Counted from the first letter of the stretch, positions 17,710-26,270 are shown. The stretch: 64,000 nt of DNA from Pseudomonas laurylsulfatiphila (GCF_002934665.1 NZ_NIRS01000003.1:372001-436000), one strand, 5' to 3'. Notes: generated by a model from the sequence alone, not told the origin. Numbers and translations: made by a program.

Positions 17710-17960
17710 TGTGAAAATCAAATCCGGCCGTGGGCTTTCGGGCGTTCAAACTGGCTATTCGCGGGCTCCTTACGCAGCGGCAAACGTGCGGCTGCGATTA
17801 TGAGTTTGAACCAGTCGCACGGCTTAACGGCCATGATCGGTATGCGTATTTAAAGGGCGTGCTCACGCGACTGCCGATGCAGCGGCCGAGCGAGATTACC
17901 GAGTGGCTGCCGCATAGATGGGCGCCCGTTTAACCACGCAAGGTCTGTTGGGCGGACGCT
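17710..17960 (+). pseudogene. IS66 transposase remnant 2 with terminal repeat
   Basis: Reads CENQIRPWAFGRSNWLFAG and LRSGKRAAAIMSLNQS in one frame, then ARLNGHDRYAYLKGVLTRLP to a stop at 17932 in another, so there is one frameshift. It matches the last 80 or so residues of the complete TnpC at 62461. A GGACGCTTAC end at 17951-17960 probably marks the right tip of the old element. Confidence 0.82.
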
Positions 17961-18059
17961 TACTGTCCAGGGCCTGGCCACACGGTTTTAGAAAATGCGT
18001 AAGCGATGGGCTTGAAACTGGAAGCAGGCTGCAGCTTCTGTTTCCCGGATGCTGACAGT

Positions 18060-18449
18060 TCAGTTGGAAGAGTTGTTCAGCTGCTCAAGCTCAAGTTGCT
18101 TGGCAGCACTGGCTTCGAGGGTTGCACGCTCTTCATCCAGATACCGATAAATGCTTTGGAGGTTGGCGATTTTCTGTTTGATTTCTGCCATCTTCTTTTC
18201 AATTAGCCTCGCGCCGTCAGCACAATCGATTAGCTTGTTCCGCTGCGCATCCAGAATCTCGCCTATTTCCCCCAGGGAAAACCCCATGCTTTGCGCGCGC
18301 TGGATAAAGTCCAGATCCTGCAGAGTTTGCACTGTGTAAACGCGATAGTTGTTAGTTTGCCGCAGCGGTGAGATCAGGCCGATTTGCTCGTAGTAACGCA
18401 GCGTATGGCGGCTGGCGCCGCTGCGGGCCTCGAGTTCGCCGATTTTCAT
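18060..18449 (-). CDS. MerR-family transcriptional regulator
   Basis: 129 residues. The N-terminal MerR winged helix (MKIGELEARSGASRHTLRYYEQIGLI) is complete, followed by the dimerisation coiled coil at about 75-110 and a short tail. Only one Cys (in DCADG) is present in the effector region, so it does not look like a classic metal sensor. It is divergent from the reductase gene at 18524 with a 74-bp gap that contains a MerR-type dyad, so it most likely controls that gene and itself. The inducer is unknown. Confidence 0.88.
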   Translation of the reverse strand: MKIGELEARSGASRHTLRYYEQIGLISPLRQTNNYRVYTVQTLQDLDFIQRAQSMGFSLGEIGEILDAQRNKLIDCADGARLIEKKMAEIKQKIANLQSIYRYLDEERATLEASAAKQLELEQLNNSSN

Positions 18450-18460
18450 GAAAACACCGC

Positions 18461-18490
18461 TTGACTATAGAGTTGGGTCGATAGTTTACG
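18461..18490 (+). promoter_or_regulatory. MerR-type promoter/operator for the divergent reductase gene
   Basis: A -35-like TTGACT at 18461 is followed after a long 18-19 bp spacer by a weak -10-like TTTACG. A dyad ACTAT-N12-ATAGT (18464-18485) lies between them, as in promoters that MerR proteins activate by untwisting. Confidence 0.55.
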
Positions 18491-18523
18491 CTTGATTTCT
18501 CACCTTAAACAAGGAGCAGGGAA

Positions 18524-19594
18524 ATGAGCGTGGAGTGCTTTGTCACGGGGGGTACCGGCTTCGTCGGTCAACATTTGGTGGCGTACCTGAGTGCAAAAGG
18601 CCACACCGTTCGGGTGTTGATGCGTCGCCCGGAGCGACTGGCTGCACTGCGGGAGCAAGTCGATAATTTGGGCGGGTGCGCAACCCGGGTATTTGCCGTA
18701 GCTGGCGATCTGGAACGGGACAACCTCGGGCTGAGTCTTGCTGACCGAGAAGTGCTAAGGCACACCAGCGTCGTATTCCACCTGGGTGCCCACTTCGCCT
18801 GGGGGCTTTCAGCGGAGCATTCCCGTGCGGTGAATGTGGAAGGGGCAAAGCGCGTGGCGCTGTTGGCGGCTGAGCAAAAAAGCCGGTTAGTGATGATCGG
18901 CGGCTACATGCTGAAAAATCATGAGCATCTGCAACGCATCGGAATTGATCCTCGTCATCCGCAGCTGACGAATTGGCCTGCCGTCTACCGGCGTGTTGGT
19001 GGTTACGAGGGGAGCAAGCTGGAGGCGCATTTTGCGACCCTGGAGGTCATGTCCGCCAAGGGCGGGGAGATTACCGTTGTCCACCCTGCGACGGTCTGTG
19101 GCCACAGCCGCACGGGGCATATCCTTGACGGTCAGCCGCTGGTGGAGCTGATACGCAACCTTGTGCAGGGAAAGCTCGCTGCAGTGCCCGGTACCGCCGA
19201 GCACTGGCTGCCACTGGTCACCGTGGATTACCTAGTTGAGCTGGTGGCAGTTTGTGCTTTTGATCCTGCTATGGTGGGCCAGGAACTGCTGGCGCTTGAT
19301 GACCAAACTCCCAACTTGCGAGAACTCCTGATACAGGTGGCACAACCTTTGGGCTTAAAGTCTCCCAAGCATTACATTCCGCTGCGATTGCTGAAGTTGC
19401 TACTGAGTATTCCTCCCGTCGCGTGGTTTTTGAATACAAAACCCGAAGCCTTGGACTTTATCCAGACCACTCGTTTTGATACCGCAGCGGTCGAGCAATT
19501 TGCCAACAGGCATAGAATAGCCAAACCGGATATACGCCAGTCTTTGCAGCACACCGCAACGTTCGTCAACTCATATTGCCTAGCCAAGGGCTAA
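18524..19594 (+). CDS. NAD(P)-dependent epimerase/reductase (extended SDR, dihydroflavonol reductase-like)
   Basis: 356 residues of the extended SDR family. The Rossmann motif GGTGFVGQHL is at residues 8-17, and the segment VFHLGAHFAWG follows as in dihydroflavonol-4-reductase-like proteins. The usual active-site Y-x3-K seems to be the YEGSK in VGGYEGSKLEAHF. A ribosome site AAGGAGCAGGG precedes the ATG. It is controlled by the divergent MerR regulator. It probably reduces a carbonyl compound, perhaps an electrophile or aldehyde sensed by the regulator; the substrate is not evident. Confidence 0.8.
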   Translation: MSVECFVTGGTGFVGQHLVAYLSAKGHTVRVLMRRPERLAALREQVDNLGGCATRVFAVAGDLERDNLGLSLADREVLRHTSVVFHLGAHFAWGLSAEHSRAVNVEGAKRVALLAAEQKSRLVMIGGYMLKNHEHLQRIGIDPRHPQLTNWPAVYRRVGGYEGSKLEAHFATLEVMSAKGGEITVVHPATVCGHSRTGHILDGQPLVELIRNLVQGKLAAVPGTAEHWLPLVTVDYLVELVAVCAFDPAMVGQELLALDDQTPNLRELLIQVAQPLGLKSPKHYIPLRLLKLLLSIPPVAWFLNTKPEALDFIQTTRFDTAAVEQFANRHRIAKPDIRQSLQHTATFVNSYCLAKG

Positions 19595-19794
19595 GCCCGC
19601 TGACTTCTCCCTTGGGGGCGACAAAGCCGTTAGCCCCCGATTAAATGGTCTTTTCCAAGGCATCCTACTGGGCGATCCAGCTTATGCCCCAATAAATACT
19701 GGGGTTGGTGGGATCTTCGTATCCTCGAACTTGGCGCCGTCGATGTGGGCCGGCATTCTATCTAACGACAAAGCAACGACAGGGACCGTCATCA

Positions 19795-20694
19795 ATGCAA
19801 TCCAGTTTCAGCAAAGGCGTCATGTTTGCACTCTCCGCTGCGGCACTGAACGCGACGATCGGTGTGCTTAGCAAAGTACTCATGAGTAATGGCTTCACTG
19901 CCAGCAGTGTCGCCGTCATCAAGACCGTACTTGGTTGCGTGCTTCTCTCGATCTTACTGTTTTTCCTCAAGCGCCCGGCGTCTACGGCCAAATGGACTCA
20001 GGCGGCAATCTGCGCCTTCCTTGGCATCTTCGTGCTGTTTCACTTCGAAACGTCCGCCTATCGGCATTACGCTGCGGCAGGTGTAGTGGTGGTGCTGATG
20101 GCCAGTGCCTCGATTTCCTCGATCATCCTGGGGCGCATTTTCCTCAAGGATGCGATCACCGCGAACGCGACCGTGGGCGCCGCACTGGCCATCGCCGGGA
20201 TCGCGGTGATCTTTGGCGCCGACCTGCAACAGGGCTTTACCCTGCAAGGCGCTGCGCTTGCCTCCATGGCCGGCTGCGGTTATGGGGCGTTTTCGGTTGC
20301 CATGAAGCAGATGGGCGTGTCCGGGGGGCTGCACCTCACCCGGCAATTGCTGTTTTTTGGCAGTCTGTACCTGCTGATGCCGGCTGCGGCCGATGGTTTC
20401 GTGATCGGCGAGCTGTCGCCGCTGGCGATCGCCGCACTGCTGGCGCTGGCCACGCTGCCGACCATCCTCGGCTTCTTCTGCACCACCAAGGCCATCGAGT
20501 ATCTCAAGCCATCCCAAGTGCAGGCGCTGGAGCTGACCGAGCCACTGTTCGCCGCGCTGCTGGCGTTTGTGGCGCTCCATGAAGTACCGCGCGAAAGCCT
20601 GTACGCGGGAGCGGCACTGATCATCGTCGGCCTGTGTTTCTCCAATGAATTAATCCGCTTGGGCAGCAAAGCATCCGTCCCTTCGACCGAGTGA
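19795..20694 (+). CDS. EamA/DMT-family permease
   Basis: 299-residue inner-membrane protein with about ten helices arranged as two EamA repeats (roughly 10-140 and 150-285). Late motifs include KAIEYLKPSQVQALELTEPL and AGAALIIVGL, typical of drug/metabolite exporters. I start it at 19795, behind AGGGA. An upstream in-frame start at 19705 adds 30 residues without membrane character. It may export an amino acid or metabolite; nothing near it defines the substrate. Confidence 0.85.
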   Translation: MQSSFSKGVMFALSAAALNATIGVLSKVLMSNGFTASSVAVIKTVLGCVLLSILLFFLKRPASTAKWTQAAICAFLGIFVLFHFETSAYRHYAAAGVVVVLMASASISSIILGRIFLKDAITANATVGAALAIAGIAVIFGADLQQGFTLQGAALASMAGCGYGAFSVAMKQMGVSGGLHLTRQLLFFGSLYLLMPAAADGFVIGELSPLAIAALLALATLPTILGFFCTTKAIEYLKPSQVQALELTEPLFAALLAFVALHEVPRESLYAGAALIIVGLCFSNELIRLGSKASVPSTE

Positions 20695-21342
20695 GCTATT
20701 TTCGGATCCTGATTACTTTTGTGGTTTTTAAGTGTTTTGAGCGACTGACCGCTTTTGACTGTGGATTCAGCCAGTCGCGATCGGCAGAAAGCGGTCATTC
20801 AGACGGCAAGGCTTTTGCTCTGATTCATGGGTGGAAGGACGGCAGAAATGAAAATTCGGGTAATTCTCTGGAGGCGGCGCCGCAAAAGGGTCGCGAGGCC
20901 ATTCAATAATCAACCACTGTTGTAGAGTAAAAATACGGAAAAAGCCGGCTGCAGAGCAAGACAGGAGCAAGATGCCGGGGAAGACTAGAAACGCCTGAAG
21001 ACCGCGCCGTGTAGGGCCTAGAGCGGCAAACAGAAATTAATCTTATAAGAGGATTCAAGCGACAAATCGTGTGAACCCGAGCCAAACTAGGCCCTCAACG
21101 GGGTGATTTCATCGGTAGACTTGGTTTCTCCTAAGCCCATAAAAAGCACCATTGTGACCGATTGCAATCGGCCACAAGCGGTCACTCGTATCCGGAGTTT
21201 TGTGAGCAAAGCCCCACTTCATTGATGAGTGCCCCTGCTTTCTTGAATCGATTTGTTAGCTATAGTTTTAAGGTTGGCGCGTATAAAATTCACCATCCAC
21301 CTTCTACTAAAAGTCACGCTCACAATTCCGACTAGGTGTCCC
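20695..21342. other. Non-coding gap with small inverted repeats
   Basis: No gene is recognised. Short inverted repeats with GACCGCTTT or AAGCGGTC ends occur near 20745-20800 and 21155-21185, a common intergenic form in Pseudomonas. GC content falls toward the AT-rich gene that follows. Confidence 0.4.
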
Positions 21343-22104
21343 ATGAAGCCAGTTGCTCCGTCAAAAAGCCTAATCTCCAATGATTGGAGACTGCAAACAT
21401 TCACTTACTTGACGGAGGATTGGGTATCACCTTGGTCTGGAGTTATGTCGCCTAAAGGAACACGGATTACAGTATCCTCGATCATCTCTTTAACTAAGAA
21501 AAAACAGCTTACTATTCCATTGCCAAATGCATCAGCGCTATTACTTAATTCATCTGCTTTAGCTTTCATTGCCGCACGCAAAATCCGTGATCGGAGTGGC
21601 ATTGATAAAACACTGCATCATGAGGTTAACTTCTCGTCTGATGAAGATGCTTTCGATTATGTTGAGAAAATGATCGAGTCGATTGTATTAGCCTTTACAG
21701 CACTTGAGGCATTCGTTAACGAAACAATACCTTCAGATTATTTTTATGCGCGTCATCATAGAAGTGATGTCGTTTTAGAGGCGGCTAGCAAGCAAACGAT
21801 TGAACGCTACACATCTTTAGACGAAAAACTGACAAATGTACTACCCGAAATTTTGCGCTGTGCCTCACCAAAAGGCGGGCGATGCTGGCACGGATATAAA
21901 CATCTAAAAAGTGTTCGGGATCGAATAATTCACATGAAAACTGATGATCGCCGATCATCTGGATCTGAGGTAGACACTGTATGGAAAGCAATTATTCTCG
22001 CCCCCGCCCCTCATATTGCGATAAAAACAGTTATTGATCACTTTGTAAGCGCGATGAAAGAAAAACCGTACTGGCATCAACATTTCCCTTATTCCACCTC
22101 ATGA
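21343..22104 (+). CDS. Predicted HEPN-fold protein, AT-rich accessory gene 1
   Basis: 253 residues, not recognised as a named family. A helical core begins near residue 103 (AFDYVEKMIESIVLAFTALE) and a later helix carries R192-D-R-I-I-H197, the R-x4-H motif that HEPN RNases use for catalysis. The helical layout with an aromatic and acidic start helix (ALEAFVNE) fits HEPN domains. The DNA is much more AT-rich than the neighbours and codon use differs, signs of transfer. Start at 21343 is chosen because the longer frame has an unlikely hydrophobic leader. A second R-x4-H protein follows in the same direction. An RNase or anti-phage role is inference. Confidence 0.6.
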   Translation: MKPVAPSKSLISNDWRLQTFTYLTEDWVSPWSGVMSPKGTRITVSSIISLTKKKQLTIPLPNASALLLNSSALAFIAARKIRDRSGIDKTLHHEVNFSSDEDAFDYVEKMIESIVLAFTALEAFVNETIPSDYFYARHHRSDVVLEAASKQTIERYTSLDEKLTNVLPEILRCASPKGGRCWHGYKHLKSVRDRIIHMKTDDRRSSGSEVDTVWKAIILAPAPHIAIKTVIDHFVSAMKEKPYWHQHFPYSTS

Positions 22105-22332
22105 GTATAAGTAAACACAGAGTTGGTTGTGCAACCATTAGCAGCCTTTCACAATAGGCCACTTTCGACCAAAAATTCATGCCACGAATAGCCGCTTCGG
22201 GTTGCGGACGCTGATCCTCTGCGCTGACAGAGTAAGAGCGGCTGGGAGGGCGATTCAGGTTCGACCGCGCTTGATACCGAACAGGAGAAAAGCATATGGT
22301 CGATACAATTTAAACTGCCAGAGGAAATAGCG

Positions 22333-23325
22333 ATGAGTGAATTAGACTTTGATGGTAGACCTGATCTTCCCAGTGAAGCAGGCAACCTGTTCTCTAATAA
22401 ATTTAACCCAGACGATACGTGGCTGGCAAAAGCGCCACGAGAGCTTCAGATCGAGGCTATGAGGCAGTGGTTTTATGCTCGCTATCAAGACCCAGCCAAT
22501 GACACCCCATACAATGGCAGAGAAGGAGGATATATTTTCGTAAACGGTGGGCCACACGATCCAAATGACAGAATACAAGAACGCTTTGACGGTCTCGTTG
22601 AATATGACGTAATGGAAGAACTGATCGACGAATTGCATCAGGAGCCAGGAGGTGACCGCTGGGCACCTATTGACCAAGAGGTGGATTATGAGTGGGAGTA
22701 CGAAAATTTTTATTCCACCCTTCCTGAGCATCGAACAGATCCATTAATTATGCTTAATGAGCGCTTAAAACAAATTGAAGAAACGCTAACACAGCAATCG
22801 CAAATTCAAGGATTTGTAATTCAGCTACTGCACAGTTCTACTATAACGGCTTTAGAAGCATACCTCTGGGATACTACTGCTTACTGGGTGACAAAGAACA
22901 AAGATATCTTGCGTTCTTTTGTCAACAGTAATGAAGATTTCTCACAAGAAAAGCTCAAGCTGTCTGACATTTTCGTCGCCATGGACGGATTAGAGAAAAA
23001 AGTTATCGAGTACCTACAGAAATTTATATGGCACCGATTAGATAAAGCCAAGCCGTTACTCGAAAAGACGCTAAAAATAAAATTTCCAAGCATCGAGAAA
23101 TTCATGCCTGAAATTATAATTCGTCATGACATTGTTCACCGTGGCGGAAGAGATAAAGATGGCTATCCCGTCCTGGTAGCTATCGCGGATGTTCGCCGGG
23201 TATCTGATATGGTCAGCAAATTCTCAAGAGAGTTAGAGGCTGAGTTAAAGAAAGCATTTCCGATTACCGTCGATCCTTCTACTCCTATTGCGCCTGCTCA
23301 TCCGGACATGCCGGAGCCGTTCTAA
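22333..23325 (+). CDS. Predicted HEPN-domain protein, AT-rich accessory gene 2
   Basis: 330 residues. The N-terminal part (residues 40-90) includes a WFYARYQDP stretch and an EGGYIFVNGGPHD motif, which I believe recurs in uncharacterised proteins but cannot name. The C-terminal part is helical and ends in IIIRHDIVHRGGRDKDG, where R264-x4-H269 is a HEPN catalytic motif of the RiboL-PSP type. A good GAGGAAAT ribosome site precedes the ATG. The DNA is AT-rich like gene 1, 228 bp upstream, which suggests one acquired unit. A defence RNase or abortive-infection protein is possible; neither role is shown by sequence. Confidence 0.65.
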   Translation: MSELDFDGRPDLPSEAGNLFSNKFNPDDTWLAKAPRELQIEAMRQWFYARYQDPANDTPYNGREGGYIFVNGGPHDPNDRIQERFDGLVEYDVMEELIDELHQEPGGDRWAPIDQEVDYEWEYENFYSTLPEHRTDPLIMLNERLKQIEETLTQQSQIQGFVIQLLHSSTITALEAYLWDTTAYWVTKNKDILRSFVNSNEDFSQEKLKLSDIFVAMDGLEKKVIEYLQKFIWHRLDKAKPLLEKTLKIKFPSIEKFMPEIIIRHDIVHRGGRDKDGYPVLVAIADVRRVSDMVSKFSRELEAELKKAFPITVDPSTPIAPAHPDMPEPF

Positions 23326-23822
23326 AATTTGCAAAGCATAGATGAAGTCGTCCCGGGTTATGTATGCAAAAAAAGCATGATTTCTATTGGCCGGCTTCTG
23401 CCAGTGCTGACAGGTTGCAATGGGTCGTCTGCGTCCAATCAATGGGTCCTCCCGAAGGGGTGGGGCTAGGGGGTAATTCGGGCCCCGCGTCTTCGCTACA
23501 TATGACCCATTTTCGTACGCTGGTTGTTGTTTTGTCATTGCGTCCAGTTTAACCATCCACTCAGGCTGAAGGCCTTGAATAACGGGCTTCTCCTCCTCAT
23601 AGCCTATTTGACCCTCCGCTCCCTTATGCCCAACGTCGAGCGACAGGACAGATGAAATACACCAACCCATCGGCGCGTCGGCAGTTGTGATGATGAAAGA
23701 GATCGCGGCGGCGGGGGAGGTGGCAACCGCGCTCCCAAAACACGCCGGGGACCCTGGCGATTTCCGAGGAACACGGGTGCGAAGACTCGCGCAAATTCGT
23801 TAGCGGCACCCCGCCAAAGTTA
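23326..23822. other. Gap after the HEPN genes; no supported gene
   Basis: A 141-codon frame on the minus strand (23670-23245) overlaps the end of the HEPN gene and has no family resemblance or ribosome site. I see no other gene here. Confidence 0.4.
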
Positions 23823-24206
23823 GTTAACTGGTTAACTCGGTTGGTTAACTTGGCTGAAAGCCTTACGGGCTGTGGCCTGCAGCCCGGTTAACTAAGCATT
23901 TAAGCTGGTTAACTCGGCGACCCATCCATTCGCCTGAGAGCCACGCGGGCTGTGGCTTTCAGAGCGGTTAACTAAGGAGTTAACCGACTAAAATACTCGG
24001 TTAACTGGTTAGCCGCTTGAATTGATCGGTTAAATCGGCTGAGAGCCAGTCGGGCCGGGGCTTTCAGGCAGTCAGCCTAGGAGTTAACCGACTAATTTAC
24101 TCGGTTAACTCCTAGGTTAACTGGTTAACTCGGTTGGTTAACAGGGCTGGAGGCCTTTGGAACCATGGCCTGTAGCCCGGTTAACTAAGCATATGACCTG
24201 GTTAAC
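23823..24206. repeat. Dense GTTAAC repeat array
   Basis: Fifteen perfect GTTAAC hexamers lie in about 384 bp, mostly as GGTTAACT. They start at 23823, 23831, 23844, 23887, 23908, 23967, 23979, 24000, 24083, 24104, 24116, 24124, 24137, 24180 and 24201. Longer units recur: a GAGTTAACCGACTA-N6-CTCGGTTAACT dyad at 23978 and 24082 (104 bp apart), and AGCCCGGTTAACTAAGCAT at about 23881 and 24174. Between them are GC-rich GGGCTGTGGC hairpin pieces. No open frame fits. The organisation suggests protein-binding sites. Confidence 0.8.
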
Positions 24207-24564
24207 TCGACTATCCGCCGGTCTTTACCAGTGATAGCTCGTGCTCACTCCCGCGTTTTAAACGCGGAGGTGATCCGTCATTTCATCTCGACCAATTACA
24301 ACGAGAATATACGGGGGGGGCATTCATCAAAACGACTCCCCTCCAACGCGGAGAATGCGTGCATTTTGGTCTTGCTGATGACCTACCTTCTCAGCCGATC
24401 TTTCCGCCGATCTGGCTGTTGCTGTTCCCCAAAAAAAACACTGGGGTACAAGTCCCCCCGCTCAAGCCCCTGGAAACATTGGCTGTTCCCACTGTTCCCC
24501 CGTTCCCCCGTTTTTTGAAACCAGTCACACATTGATTGATGGACAATCGCGACAGAGGGACGCC

Positions 24565-25293
24565 ATGAGTATCCATTCTGGTCTGCTCGATCACATGCCT
24601 CCAACCATGGCCGGTACCGACTCGCCAAAAAAGGCTAGTCGCCCTCGCCCCCACCTGGTGGCCGTCAACCGCATCGAGCGCCCGACTCAACTCGCAAACA
24701 GTCCACACGCCAGCGCAGCCAGCCCCGAGTGGCGCCAGACACGGGGCCATTACATCAAACACCTCATGCACTGCCGGGCCTGTTATACCCCCATAGGGTG
24801 CCGCTGTGCTGTGGAAGCGGGTTTTCGGGCGACCTACGACTCCCCAATGGAGGACAGACCATCACTGTTGCCAGCGTGGTTACCACGGTATCGCCCAACG
24901 TTCTCCGATTTGAAATCGGAATTATGCGCACTATGGGTTTTTGGCATTTTAAATCGCGAAACCCGAGCAGGATCAACAGACCATCTGCTGTTTCAAACCG
25001 AGGATGGTTCGCGCTCACTTCCGTGTTTCAAGCGCGATTTCGGCAGCTGCTCGATTTGCCCCCGTTTCAAACCGAGGCAAGACCGCGCGCCTGGTAAAAC
25101 GCGAACCGACATGACCAGGTACGACGGTGGAGGGCTAAATCGAGGGGCGATACAACGACCCGCCAAAAATCGTGTAGAAAACGACACTCTGTGTAGGAAT
25201 CAACACGGCTGTCGAGCGCTCAAAGGTGGAGGGTGTCGTTTGAAGAAACGACACCACAGCTTGGTGGAGATGGTCGGTCAGCGTCTTCAATGA
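24565..25293 (+). CDS. Hypothetical protein with a C-x2-C motif; real extent uncertain
   Basis: Up to 242 codons from the ATG at 24565, which has a GAGGGA site. The first 100 or so residues look genuine: a basic Pro-rich start, then HYIKHLMHCRACY and TPIGCRCAVEAGFRATYDS with four Cys that could bind a metal. From about residue 110 on, the sequence is Arg- and Cys-rich without pattern and overlaps a non-coding repeat set (24906-25080). The gene may therefore have lost its original stop. I recall similar small Cys-motif proteins near Pseudomonas tRNA-linked islands, but I cannot name a function. Confidence 0.4.
   Translation: MSIHSGLLDHMPPTMAGTDSPKKASRPRPHLVAVNRIERPTQLANSPHASAASPEWRQTRGHYIKHLMHCRACYTPIGCRCAVEAGFRATYDSPMEDRPSLLPAWLPRYRPTFSDLKSELCALWVFGILNRETRAGSTDHLLFQTEDGSRSLPCFKRDFGSCSICPRFKPRQDRAPGKTRTDMTRYDGGGLNRGAIQRPAKNRVENDTLCRNQHGCRALKGGGCRLKKRHHSLVEMVGQRLQ
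24906..25080. repeat. Set of TTTnAAA dyads at about 40-bp spacing
   Basis: Five related short dyads occur near 24908 (GATTTGAAATCG), 24950 (ATTTTAAATCGCG), 24989 (GTTTCAAACCGAG), 25024 (GTTTCAAGCGCG) and 25065 (GTTTCAAACCGAG). A sixth, perfect one (CGCGTTTTAAACGCG) is at 24252, outside this span. The copies at 24252 and 25024 share about 25 bp, GCTCACTYCCGYGTTTYAARCGCG. They look like spaced protein sites. Confidence 0.5.
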
Positions 25294-25351
25294 CGAGCGC
25301 AAATCGTTGACTTGTATGTTCGAGGAAGGGTTAACCGGTTAATTCAGCACC

Positions 25352-25397
25352 AACAAAAAGGCCCCGCCTGATCGTTCAGTGCGGAGCCTTTTTTTGT
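25352..25397 (-). terminator. Rho-independent terminator
   Basis: Stem AACAAAAAGGCCCCGC paired with GCGGAGCCTTTTTTTGTT around a 13-base loop; it has T-runs in both directions. It lies 70 bp downstream of the tRNA-Arg gene on the minus strand and probably ends that transcript. Confidence 0.75.
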
Positions 25398-25467
25398 TGG
25401 CGCTGGTACGCTGCTGGTAGCGTTTCCCTGATCTGGTAGGAATAACCGGCGAAAGCCTTGATTTATA

Positions 25468-25544
25468 TGGTGTCCCAGGGCAGGTTCGAACTGCCAACCT
25501 TCCCCTTAGGAGGGGGATGCTCTATCCAATTGAGCTACTGAGAC
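25468..25544 (-). tRNA. tRNA-Arg (anticodon CCT)
   Basis: 77-nt gene with encoded CCA. Acceptor stem GTCTCAG/CTGGGAC, T-loop GTTCGAACC and anticodon CCT in a loop closed by CCCCC/GGGGG. It marks the border between the accessory left half and the core right half of the window. Its 3' end faces the accessory side, as expected for an integration site. Confidence 0.95.
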
Positions 25545-25834
25545 ACAAGTCGACCGCGAGGAGACGCGGTGCGATGGACGGCGTGCATGTTAACGGCCGG
25601 GCTGGCTTTTGTCATGTCGTCCGTAGGCTTTTTAAGTGTAGGCAGATGCCTGAGCCGGACGCGGACCTGTTTACCGTGCAAATTGCATCACTGCAAAAAG
25701 CCATCATTGCAAAATGCAATATGGAGCTTTACCAAAAATAACTTAATTCATTGTTTTTAAAGAATTTAATTGCCGATAAACTCTGGCATGCGAGCTGCTT
25801 CCATTGTTCTCACAGAACAACCGAGGCTCGCACC

Positions 25835-26068
25835 ATGAAATGCGCCCTTTTACTCTCGAATGCAATCGCACTGGCAGTTTTACTGGGCTTTCATTTTTTT
25901 CCCGAGAGCAGCGCTACGCAGGTTGCCCAACGCATCCCGCATTACCTTCAGTTGCAGAAGGCTCCGCAGCTGGCAGCGATAAGCGACCAGCACGGCTTTG
26001 TCAGCCAGGAGGCCAGCCAGGAAAACATCCCGGTGCCGAACCCGCCTGCCGAACGTTTGGTATTTTGA
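25835..26068 (+). CDS. Small exported protein, unknown function
   Basis: 77 residues with an N-terminal signal-like hydrophobic helix (residues 2-18, ALLLSNAIALAVLLGF) and a polar tail ending PPAERLVF. Found just upstream of another tiny membrane protein gene, so the two probably form a unit. The 290 bp before it (25545-25834) has AT-rich dyads TGCAAATTGCA and TTGCAAAATGCAA near 25676-25720 that may be promoter elements. No family is recognised. Confidence 0.6.
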   Translation: MKCALLLSNAIALAVLLGFHFFPESSATQVAQRIPHYLQLQKAPQLAAISDQHGFVSQEASQENIPVPNPPAERLVF

Positions 26069-26090
26069 ATCACCCCACCAGGAGCATCGC

Positions 26091-26270
26091 ATGTCCAGAT
26101 CAGCCGCGAGTTTTTTCATCCTCGCCTTGTTGAGCGGCATTTTTCATCTGTCATTGACCCAGGACATGGTCGTCACCCTCCCCCTGATCGCCTGTGGTGT
26201 ATTCACCGCTCTGTTCGTGCTCGCATTGATTGCCGGACGCAAGATCAAGTTTGATCCGGTGCTGCGTTGA
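26091..26270 (+). CDS. Small inner-membrane protein, unknown function
   Basis: 59 residues, nearly all in two transmembrane helices (about 5-22 and 30-48) joined by a short LTQDMV turn, with a basic end AGRKIKFDPVLR. An AGGAG ribosome site lies 7 nt before the ATG. The gene follows the 77-residue exported protein by 22 bp. The clean start signal and membrane design make it a credible gene despite its size, but I do not recognise it. Confidence 0.6.
   Translation: MSRSAASFFILALLSGIFHLSLTQDMVVTLPLIACGVFTALFVLALIAGRKIKFDPVLR

Noticed and set aside
21253..21342. Upstream extension of the first HEPN-like gene
   Set aside because: The extra 30 residues form an unlikely basic-hydrophobic leader, while the Met at 21343 begins the more plausible protein.
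23245..23670. 141-codon minus-strand frame after the HEPN genes
   Set aside because: Overlaps the end of a well-supported gene, lacks a ribosome site and shows no family pattern.
23823..24206. CRISPR array
   Set aside because: Repeats are short and irregularly spaced, no unique equal-length spacers are seen and no cas gene is near.
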